Shown here: positions 1 to 5,517 of the stretch, one piece after another
How the letters are laid out: each line of letters starts with the position of its first letter
How positions within the stretch are numbered: position 1 is the stretch's first letter
Program-made: the position numbers and the translations under genes
Notes under the pieces: model-generated
What the model was told of the DNA's origin: nothing
The model's database searches: none
Seen by the model: the letters and a program-made list of their open reading frames with translations, nothing else
Source: an uncultured Collinsella sp.
Lineage (GTDB): Bacteria; Actinomycetota; Coriobacteriia; Coriobacteriales; Coriobacteriaceae
NCBI GenBank assembly: GCA_902465105.1
Contig: CABQLM010000083.1
Coordinates: forward strand, 1-6,783
DNA: 6,783 nucleotides
Direction of reading: 5' to 3'

Positions 1-18
1 CCCGCCGGTCGGGGCGGG
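1..18 (-). terminator. GC-rich hairpin at the window edge, possible terminator of the L,D-transpeptidase gene
   Basis: CCCGCC at 1-6 pairs perfectly with GGCGGG at 13-18 around a 6-base loop. It lies about 70 bases past the stop codon of the minus-strand transpeptidase gene, where a terminator is expected. The U-tract that would confirm it would fall left of base 1 and cannot be seen. On the plus strand the following bases are not a clean T-run, so a plus-strand terminator is less likely. Confidence 0.35.
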
Positions 19-33
19 TGCGTATACGTGTTT

Positions 34-49
34 CTTTCAGATTTGAAAG
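34..49. repeat. Small inverted repeat downstream of the transpeptidase gene
   Basis: CTTTCA at 34-39 and TGAAAG at 44-49 form a 6-bp stem with a 4-base loop (GATT). It is AT-rich and has no long T-run on either side, so it is weak as a terminator alone. It may add to the hairpin at 1-18 in ending transcription, or be chance. Confidence 0.3.
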
Positions 50-88
50 GTAGGTGACGCTAGGCTTTACTGTGTTGCATATGATTTG

Positions 89-1813
89 CTACGAGTGCAC
101 GACCACGCATAGACCTACGTTGATGCAATCGTGGAGTGCCTTTGCATCGTTCAGACGCAGGTTGATGCAACCGTGGCTACCGCACCATTTGTACGAATTT
201 GAGTCGTCAAAGCTCTTATCGTTTTGCCATGTTGCATCATGGAAACCAACCATGTTGCCTTCAAACGGCATCCAATATGACACGGGGCTTTCGTACTTTG
301 GTTTTCCGGTCTTAGGGTCTTTGGCACCGATGAGCTTGCTTGCGCCGTCATTGCTGTTGATTTGCCAAACGCCCTCGGGGGTAGCATCCTCTCCCGGTTT
401 GCCCGAGATAAAGTTGGCTTCCCACACGATTTTGCCGTTGGCATCGTAATAACGCGCGTGCTGCTCGGACAAGTCTACATCGATATAGGCCTTCCAGTCC
501 GGTTTGCCCTTGGCGGTAAAGGTATCAGCCTTCTGCGAATAGTTGATTTCGATGTCGTCGGTCTGCTTATTGTTAATGGCGTCCTCGACTTGCTTGGCAA
601 GCGTGTCGCTATCGATGGTCCAGCCAAAGTCACCGCCCTCGACGGCACATTCTTTACCGTCGGCACGCGTCCACCAGCGGGTGGTGCCCACGCTGTTAAA
701 GCTATTGGCGAGCTCTGCTGCCCAGCTGCTGATCTGTGAGGTATCAAGCGTGGGATTGGCGGGGTCGGCAAAGCTAATCCACTGCAAAACCGAGCTGCCG
801 TCGACCTTGCCAGCCTCTTCGCCGTTAAGTTTGAGGCTTACGTTGACACCCAGGAATTTGTTGGCGGCATCGCATGCTGCCTGAATTTGGTCGTCAGTAA
901 GAGTCCCGTTGAGCGGATCGTAGGCGTCGTTGCCGAGCTTGGTGAGGTCTACGTTTTCGGCCAGGGAGGCTAACTCTATCTCGGCAAACTTTATGACGTT
1001 CTCGCGGTTGAGTTTCTCGTTCGAACGCGCTTTTTTGACGGTAAATTTATCTGCCTGCTCGTCATAGGAGCTGCTTGCCTCAAACGTTCCAGTACGGCCC
1101 TCGTTGAAAGCGTCGATGGCGCTACCCAGTTCATCCTCGAACTGCTGTTGATCGAAAGCATTCGATAGCGTGGACAGGTCGACCTTTTGATCTAGGTCGA
1201 TCGTATCGTTTGCGGTTATGCTGTCAGTTTTACCGGCGATCGAAGTAGCTAAGCGCGAAGGCCAAAGCAACGGTTCGTTTTTGCCGATGATTTCTTTTGC
1301 CGCGGCCTCGCCGTTGACTATCGGTTCGTCGGATTGGGGCTCATAGGTCCAGCTAAAGTCTTCGCCCGATACCGTAAGCTTGTAATGCTTCCAAGCCGAG
1401 TTGATCTTGGCTGCGGCGGATGAGGCGTTGGAGAGCGAGACATCGACGCCCGCGATGGTCGTATTGGGGTATGCGACCTGTGAAAAAGCGACAACGCCAA
1501 CAATGTAAACGACGACAAAGAGGCCCAGGGCAACGAAAAGGGTCATTTTGGCCCCGGATTTTCCACTGCTGGCGTGGTTCACTGATCCACGTGGTTCTTT
1601 GTGATGGTTCTGCTTGTGTGAAGGCGCCTGCTTAGTCGCTTTATCACTCTGACGCTGCTGATTTACATGAGAATTCTGGCGCTGGGAAGCGTTTCCCGAA
1701 CTATGTCTTGGGCTATGCGTTGGTGTAATGGGGTGCGGCGATTGAACGCTGTCGGTAGGCCTGTATGGCTGTTGCGGATCGGGAATCAGTTGGGTGCGGT
1801 CGTTTTGCGGCAT
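89..1813 (-). CDS. Membrane-anchored L,D-transpeptidase (YkuD domain) with PG4-like domains
   Basis: A 574-residue cell-wall enzyme expected to form 3-3 peptidoglycan cross-links or attach proteins to stem peptides, using a catalytic cysteine outside the membrane. Residues 1-89 are a hydrophilic, low-complexity Gln/Ser/His/Pro tail, probably cytoplasmic and disordered. Residues 91-111 are one hydrophobic membrane segment (signal-anchor topology, no cleavage site apparent). About 117-435 resembles the putative peptidoglycan-binding PG4 region found N-terminal to many YkuD enzymes, with two similar stretches (about 117-235 and 310-435). About 441-574 is the YkuD domain, with His525 and the signature SHGCINLR at 546-553 (catalytic Cys549), so it looks active. 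Extra cysteines lie at 544, 563 and 569. The ATG at 1813 follows AAGGA at 1824-1828, a slightly long 10-base spacing. Base composition is visibly less GC-rich than in metK or gltX. The exact reaction (cross-linking or protein anchoring) cannot be read from the sequence. Confidence 0.9.
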   Translation of the reverse strand: MPQNDRTQLIPDPQQPYRPTDSVQSPHPITPTHSPRHSSGNASQRQNSHVNQQRQSDKATKQAPSHKQNHHKEPRGSVNHASSGKSGAKMTLFVALGLFVVVYIVGVVAFSQVAYPNTTIAGVDVSLSNASSAAAKINSAWKHYKLTVSGEDFSWTYEPQSDEPIVNGEAAAKEIIGKNEPLLWPSRLATSIAGKTDSITANDTIDLDQKVDLSTLSNAFDQQQFEDELGSAIDAFNEGRTGTFEASSSYDEQADKFTVKKARSNEKLNRENVIKFAEIELASLAENVDLTKLGNDAYDPLNGTLTDDQIQAACDAANKFLGVNVSLKLNGEEAGKVDGSSVLQWISFADPANPTLDTSQISSWAAELANSFNSVGTTRWWTRADGKECAVEGGDFGWTIDSDTLAKQVEDAINNKQTDDIEINYSQKADTFTAKGKPDWKAYIDVDLSEQHARYYDANGKIVWEANFISGKPGEDATPEGVWQINSNDGASKLIGAKDPKTGKPKYESPVSYWMPFEGNMVGFHDATWQNDKSFDDSNSYKWCGSHGCINLRLNDAKALHDCINVGLCVVVHS

Positions 1814-1870
1814 CGTATGCGTATCCTTCGAGTTTCGCCTTGCGGCTCATCGTGTTTTTACTGGGCTTGC

Positions 1871-1876
1871 ATTATA
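1871..1876 (-). promoter_or_regulatory. -10 box of the L,D-transpeptidase promoter
   Basis: The minus strand reads TATAAT here, a perfect sigma-70-type -10 hexamer. Seventeen bases upstream lies ACCACA (about 1894-1899), only a weak match to TTGACA. Transcription would begin near 1864, giving a leader of about 50 bases before the ATG at 1813. This supports separate transcription of the transpeptidase from the serine dehydratase gene upstream. Confidence 0.6.
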
Positions 1877-1920
1877 GCGATTACCCTGTTGTTTGTGGTA
1901 TGAAAACGGTGGCATTGTGA

Positions 1921-1946
1921 ATAGGTTGGACATTTGTCTCACCTAT
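1921..1946. promoter_or_regulatory. 26-bp interrupted dyad, possible operator
   Basis: Outer arms ATAGGT (1921-1926) and ACCTAT (1941-1946) and inner arms GACA (1929-1932) and TGTC (1935-1938) share one centre between 1933 and 1934, so 20 of 26 bases are symmetric. It lies 17 bases past the serine dehydratase stop and about 45 bases upstream of the transpeptidase -10 box. No T-run follows on either strand, so an intrinsic terminator is unlikely. A binding site for a dimeric regulator is the better guess. The regulator is unknown. Confidence 0.4.
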
Positions 1947-1962
1947 CGTGTCGTACTGTTCT

Positions 1963-3570
1963 TTATCCGCACGCGCCGCATTTGGCGCAAGCCGAAAGTG
2001 CTGCGGGAGCTTGTGCGATGCCGCCCTTGGCCGTCTCTCGCAGCGTTGCCGGCAGCGCATGTCCAACGGAGAGCATCACGTGTGCCATCTGGTCGAAGGG
2101 CACAAGGCTTTTGATGCCTGCAAGGGCGAGCTGTGCTGAGCTAAACGCGGCGGCCACGCCGATGGCATTGCGGTTTTGGCACGGTACCTCGACAAGACCG
2201 CCTACGGGATCGCATACGAGTCCCAATAGGTTGCTTAACGCGATGGAACTGGCGTCGAGTGCCTGCTCTGGCGTGCCTCCGAGCATCTGCACCAGCGCGG
2301 CGGCGGCCATGGCGGCCGCGCTTCCCACCTCGGCTTGGCATCCGCCCTCGGCGCCGGCGACACAGGCGCTCGTGGTGAGGTTGAGGCCGATGGCGGCGGC
2401 GCAGTAGAGGGCGTCCATGACCTGCTCGTCATCGAGCTGCAGGTGGTCGGCCAGCGCCAACACGCAGCCGGGGACGACGCCCGCGGAGCCTGCCGTGGGG
2501 GCGGCGACAATCACGCCCATGGTGGCGGAGCGCTCGAGCACGGCCATGGCGCGGGCTACGGCTTCGGTCTGGACGGCACCCATTAAGCTGGTGCTCAGGT
2601 CGTTGTGGCCGGTGGCGTCGACAAGCTTGGCCTCGCCGCCAATGAGGCCGCCGAGCGATCGCTGCGGATTGGCGATGGGGGCCGTGGTCTCGTCTTTCAT
2701 GACTTCGAGTACGCGACGCATGGAAGCGACGGCGTGCTGCTCGCCGGTCAGGCGTGCCTCGCGCACGGCCATGACGGCGCCGATGTTGAGCCTAAGCTCG
2801 GCGCAGGCGTCGAGGAGCTGTTCGCCATCGTCGAAGATTTCCTTGGCCGAGACGCCGGGGGAGAGCGATGAGGCCGAACCGGGAAGTTCAATGAAGGTGG
2901 CGTAATCGACATTGTCGAGCTTACGCAGCAAGGGAATGGCGGTATCGTCGGGCGTGCCATCGGTTTCAAACACGGAGTAGGCCTGGCCGCCTACCTCGGT
3001 ACGGTAGGTGCGGCAGAAGGCGATGTTCACATGTGCGTAGGCGAGTAGGTTCGTAAGCGCGGCGAGCACGCCGGGGACGTCTTGATGCGCCACGAAGAGC
3101 GTGGAATACATACCCGAGATGTCGACGCCGACGCCGTTGATGCGGCTGATGCGCATCTTGCCACCGCCCAGGCTCTCGCCGCGGACCTGTGCCGTGGCGC
3201 CCGCATCGTCTTGCATGTCGATGTCCACGGTATTGGGGTGGATGGAGGCGTCGTCGCCCTTAATGTCAAAGTGGTATTCGAGGCCCTGCTCGCGTGCGAG
3301 GTCGAAGGCTTGCTTGATGTTCTCATCGTCGGTGTCGAGGCCCAGGATGCCCGCGACGAGCGCGCGGTCGGTGCCGTGGCCGCGGTAGGTGTGTGCGAAG
3401 GAGTTCCACAGGCCAAAGGTAACCTTGGTGATGCGGCCTTCCAGCAGGCTTGCGGCAACCTGGGCGCAGCGCAGGGCGCCGGCGGTGTGCGATGAGCTGG
3501 GGCCGACCATGATGGGGCCCAAGATCTCGAATGCCGAGGTCGTAGCTAGTGTTTGCGGCTTGCCTGCCAT
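1963..3570 (-). CDS. L-serine dehydratase (L-serine ammonia-lyase), iron-sulfur type, fused beta and alpha parts
   Basis: A 535-residue cytoplasmic enzyme that deaminates L-serine to pyruvate and ammonia with an oxygen-sensitive [4Fe-4S] cluster. The N-terminal beta part carries the family motif GPSSSHTAGA (residues 23-32). An ACT-like domain follows at about 152-206. The alpha part runs from about 242 and contains APTAGSAGVVPG (357-368). Cys411, Cys453 and Cys464 show the C-x41-C-x10-C spacing of the cluster ligands in this family. Many Firmicutes use two chains (SdaAB and SdaAA); here both are in one frame. The C-terminus carries CAKCGAC (528-534) followed by a final glycine. In known enzymes a C-terminal cysteine can enter the active site. 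I chose the ATG at 3570 because AGGA lies 6 bases upstream (3577-3580) and the family-like sequence begins just after. An in-frame ATG at 3612 would add 14 residues coded by a repeat. It has no clear promoter that I can name. Confidence 0.92.
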   Translation of the reverse strand: MAGKPQTLATTSAFEILGPIMVGPSSSHTAGALRCAQVAASLLEGRITKVTFGLWNSFAHTYRGHGTDRALVAGILGLDTDDENIKQAFDLAREQGLEYHFDIKGDDASIHPNTVDIDMQDDAGATAQVRGESLGGGKMRISRINGVGVDISGMYSTLFVAHQDVPGVLAALTNLLAYAHVNIAFCRTYRTEVGGQAYSVFETDGTPDDTAIPLLRKLDNVDYATFIELPGSASSLSPGVSAKEIFDDGEQLLDACAELRLNIGAVMAVREARLTGEQHAVASMRRVLEVMKDETTAPIANPQRSLGGLIGGEAKLVDATGHNDLSTSLMGAVQTEAVARAMAVLERSATMGVIVAAPTAGSAGVVPGCVLALADHLQLDDEQVMDALYCAAAIGLNLTTSACVAGAEGGCQAEVGSAAAMAAAALVQMLGGTPEQALDASSIALSNLLGLVCDPVGGLVEVPCQNRNAIGVAAAFSSAQLALAGIKSLVPFDQMAHVMLSVGHALPATLRETAKGGIAQAPAALSACAKCGACG

Positions 3571-3582
3571 ATGCGATCCTGT

Positions 3583-3633
3583 TCTATCCCGTCGTTCCGA
3601 GGGGCGGGGCATACTCTGTCCCGCCGTTCCGAG
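3583..3633. repeat. Pair of 19-bp direct repeats upstream of the serine dehydratase start
   Basis: The copies lie at 3583-3601 and 3615-3633, are 32 bases apart start to start, and match at 17 of 19 positions (differences at the 4th and 10th bases). Both contain GTTCCGAG. The second copy overlaps the outer arm of the palindrome at 3626-3747. They lie in the leader of the serine dehydratase gene, just outside its ribosome binding site. Confidence 0.7.
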
Positions 3634-3747
3634 TGCTTTAGTATTTGGTCGCCTGCTCGGACAGTCCTGACTCGCACGGAGAGCACATTAAGTGCTCTCC
3701 GGCTCGTGCGGAACTCGCGATCGACCAAATACTAAAGCCCACGGAAC
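3626..3747. repeat. 122-bp nested palindrome, MITE-like or structured leader element
   Basis: The outer stem pairs 3626-3651 with 3722-3747 at 24 of 26 positions and includes a perfect 17-bp arm (3635-3651 GCTTTAGTATTTGGTCG against 3722-3738). An inner perfect 10-bp stem pairs 3677-3686 with 3692-3701 around the loop ATTAA. The bases between the stems are partly complementary (CGCAC 3673-3677 can instead pair with GTGCG 3706-3710). No open reading frame fits inside. I see no clear target-site duplication. It may be a non-autonomous mobile element, a dispersed intergenic repeat or a large RNA hairpin in the serine dehydratase leader. Confidence 0.7.
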
Positions 3748-3841
3748 TTAGGATACATGGTAGAGGCACGCTTGCTGCAAAATTCATCAGCTGGGGACCT
3801 ATTCTGCGTCCCATGTCGACTCATCTTCGCCACCGGTTTAT

Positions 3842-3877
3842 AAAAAAGAGGTACCGGTTGTTCCGGTGCCTCTTTTT
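3842..3877 (-). terminator. Strong intrinsic terminator of metK, nearly symmetric and possibly bidirectional
   Basis: AAAAAGAGG at 3843-3851 and CCGG at 3854-3857 pair with CCGG at 3863-3866 and CCTCTTTTT at 3869-3877 around a 5-base loop. The 15-position stem has one irregular pair (3852 with 3868). On the minus strand it ends in a run of six T (3847 to 3842), 38 bases past the metK stop codon. On the plus strand TTTTT at 3873-3877 could also end transcription. It isolates metK from the serine dehydratase gene. Confidence 0.88.
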
Positions 3878-3914
3878 GGTGCGTTTTTATTTGGCTGTGG
3901 CTTTTCTCGTTAGC

Positions 3915-5195
3915 TTACAGGCCGCAGGCTGCTTTGAGTTCTTCGACGCGATCGGTCTTCTCCCAGGTGAAGTCGGGGTCTTCGCGGCCAAAGTGACCGT
4001 AGGCTGCCGTCTTCTCGTAGATGGGGCGGCGCAGGTCCAGGTCGCGGATGATGGCGCCCGGGCGCAGGTCGAAGGTCTTCTCCACGGCCTCGACGATCTT
4101 GTCCTCGGCAACATGTGCGGTGCCAAAGGTGTCGACCATGATCGACAGAGGCTTGGATACGCCGATGGCGTAGGCCAGCTCGACTTCGCAGCGGTCGGCA
4201 AGGCCGGCGGCGACGACGTTCTTGGCGACCCAGCGAGCTGCGTATGCGGCGGAGCGGTCGACCTTGGTGCAGTCCTTGCCGCTAAAGGCACCGCCGCCGT
4301 GACGGCCGTAACCGCCGTAGGTGTCGACGATGATCTTGCGGCCGGTCAGGCCCGTGTCGCCCATGGGGCCGCCCACGACAAAGCGTCCGGTGGGGTTCAC
4401 ATAGATGTCGGCGCCATCCCACGGCATGTTCTCGGCAGCCATAACCGGCGTAATGACGTGCTCGATGAGGTCGTCCTTGATCTTGCCCATGTCCTCAATT
4501 TCGGCAGCGTGCTGCGTGGAGATGACGATGGTCGTGACCTCGACGGGCTTACCGTCCTCGTAGCGCACCGTGACCTGGGTCTTGCCGTCGGGGCGCAGAT
4601 AGGGCAGGGTACCGTCGTGGCGCACGGCGGACAGGCGCTCCGCCAGGCGGCTTGCCAGGTAGTGCGGCATGGGCATGAGGGTCTTGGTCTCGTTGGAGGC
4701 ATAACCGAACATCATGCCCTGGTCACCGGCACCGATCAGGTCGATCGGGTCGGTGGTGGCGCCGGTCTGGGTCTCGAAGGACTCGTCGACGCCCTGGGCG
4801 ATATCGGGTGACTGCTCGTGGATCAGGCTCATAACGCCGCAGGTATCGCAGTCAAAACCGAACTTTGCACGGTTGTAGCCGATGCGGCGGATGACGCCGC
4901 GGGCAATTTCCTGCACGTCGACGTAGGCCTGGGTGCGGATCTCGCCGGCGACGATGACGGTGCCGGTGGTCACGAGGGTCTCGCAGGCGCAGCGGACGTT
5001 TTCCACGTTGGCGGGCACGCCATTGGGCGCAATATAGCCCTGCTCCTGGAGCTCTATTTCTTTGGCGAGGATTGCGTCGAGGACGGCATCGCTGATCTGG
5101 TCGGCGATCTTATCGGGATGGCCTTCGGTCACCGATTCCGACGTAAACACAAAGGACCCGTGTTGGGGTGGGATGGAACGAAGTTCTTCTGACAT
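3915..5195 (-). CDS. metK: S-adenosylmethionine synthetase (methionine adenosyltransferase)
   Basis: A 426-residue cytoplasmic enzyme making S-adenosylmethionine from methionine and ATP, releasing phosphate and pyrophosphate. It supplies methyl groups and feeds polyamine and radical-SAM chemistry. Near the N-terminus [13 protein letters not shown] (17-29) holds the catalytic His26 and the metal-ligand Asp28 equivalents. GAGDQG (155-160) and GGGAFSGKD (300-308) are the two family signatures, and KVDRS (311-315) follows. The protein is longer than the E. coli enzyme (about 384), partly through an insertion of roughly 20 residues near 44-68. Residue 309 is Cys, where E. coli has Pro, at a variable position. 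The ATG at 5195 follows AAAGGA at 5201-5206 with a 5-base spacing. The gene is divergent from gltX, ends in the terminator at 3842-3877 and has a structured leader, so it is probably monocistronic. Confidence 0.97.
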   Translation of the reverse strand: MSEELRSIPPQHGSFVFTSESVTEGHPDKIADQISDAVLDAILAKEIELQEQGYIAPNGVPANVENVRCACETLVTTGTVIVAGEIRTQAYVDVQEIARGVIRRIGYNRAKFGFDCDTCGVMSLIHEQSPDIAQGVDESFETQTGATTDPIDLIGAGDQGMMFGYASNETKTLMPMPHYLASRLAERLSAVRHDGTLPYLRPDGKTQVTVRYEDGKPVEVTTIVISTQHAAEIEDMGKIKDDLIEHVITPVMAAENMPWDGADIYVNPTGRFVVGGPMGDTGLTGRKIIVDTYGGYGRHGGGAFSGKDCTKVDRSAAYAARWVAKNVVAAGLADRCEVELAYAIGVSKPLSIMVDTFGTAHVAEDKIVEAVEKTFDLRPGAIIRDLDLRRPIYEKTAAYGHFGREDPDFTWEKTDRVEELKAACGL

Positions 5196-5207
5196 GATTG
5201 TCCTTTC

Positions 5208-5244
5208 AAAAACGCGTCCCGGCGACCGTTACCATTCCGCCGGG
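5208..5244 (-). promoter_or_regulatory. metK leader hairpin followed by a T5 run, possible attenuator or regulatory RNA
   Basis: On the minus strand CCCGGCG (5244-5238) pairs perfectly with CGCCGGG (5224-5218) around a 13-base loop. ACGCG and then five T (5212-5208) follow, immediately before the ribosome binding site at 5206-5201. It resembles a small intrinsic terminator, but with a 5-base gap before the T-run. It could act on transcription or translation of metK. I do not recognise it as one of the described SAM riboswitch classes. Confidence 0.45.
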
Positions 5245-5262
5245 CTCTGTATGCAAGGGCAC

Positions 5263-5268
5263 ATCATA
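5263..5268 (-). promoter_or_regulatory. -10 box of the metK promoter
   Basis: The minus strand reads TATGAT, 5 of 6 matches to TATAAT. A -35 would lie near 5285-5291 (TGTGAA or GTGTGA), a weak match. Transcription would begin near 5256, giving a leader of about 60 bases that includes the hairpin at 5218-5244. Confidence 0.45.
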
Positions 5269-5301
5269 GCGCGTTAAACGAATATTCACACCCTTTCCGC
5301 A

Positions 5302-5431
5302 CCTACTCATTGGGGACAGACATAAATGACCAGCCTACTCATCGGGGACAGACTTAAACGACCAGCCTAGGAACGTCCCTAAGTGCCGACAGGTTGCCCA
5401 ACGACTGGTCATTTATGTCTGTCCCCAATGA
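5302..5431. repeat. REP-like cluster: two tandem 32-bp units and one inverted copy
   Basis: Unit 1 (5302-5333) and unit 2 (5334-5365) are adjacent direct repeats matching at 29 of 32 bases. An inverted copy at 5405-5431 matches 5307-5333 perfectly over 27 bases. All share the core GGGGACAGAC (CTGTCCCC on the other strand). The inverted arms flank 71 bases that contain unit 2. The layout resembles REP or REPIN elements mobilised by RAYT (Y1 family) transposases, though no transposase gene is in the window. It lies between the divergent metK and gltX promoters. Confidence 0.75.
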
Positions 5432-5446
5432 CTGGGTCGGTGCCCT

Positions 5447-5477
5447 TTGTGCGGAGGTTGCATTGTTGCTTTATACT
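5447..5477 (+). promoter_or_regulatory. Candidate gltX promoter
   Basis: TATACT at 5472-5477 matches the -10 consensus at 5 of 6 positions. TTGTGC at 5447-5452 is a possible -35, but the 19-base spacing is long. Transcription would start near 5484, leaving a leader of about 34 bases. The -10 box is reasonable and the -35 is doubtful. Confidence 0.45.
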
Positions 5478-5517
5478 GATGCGGTTAGACATCCATCCTG
5501 CAATCGAGGAGATATCC

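Noticed and set aside
3571..3612. Upstream ATG at 3612 as the serine dehydratase start
   Set aside because: It would add 14 residues coded by a direct-repeat copy and has only a weak ribosome binding site. The ATG at 3570 has AGGA 6 bases upstream and fits the family N-terminus.
3650..3725. tRNA or T-box in the structured region before the serine dehydratase gene
   Set aside because: There is no T-loop GTTCGA-type sequence, no CCA-ready acceptor stem and no T-box AGGGTGG motif; the folding is a single nested hairpin.
3794..3812. Small inverted repeat GGGAC/GTCCC between the palindrome and the metK terminator
   Set aside because: The stem is only 5 bp with a 9-base loop. It slightly resembles the GGGGAC core of the REP-like cluster but is too short to claim as a copy.
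3645..4811. 388-residue plus-strand frame opposite metK
   Set aside because: It lies antisense to an unmistakable metK and runs through its terminator and the palindrome. The protein is Gly/Val/Asp-rich low-complexity sequence without recognisable motifs, typical of a GC-rich shadow frame.
5302..5431. CRISPR array
   Set aside because: The 32-bp units are adjacent with no spacers, and the third copy is inverted; this fits a REP-like cluster instead.
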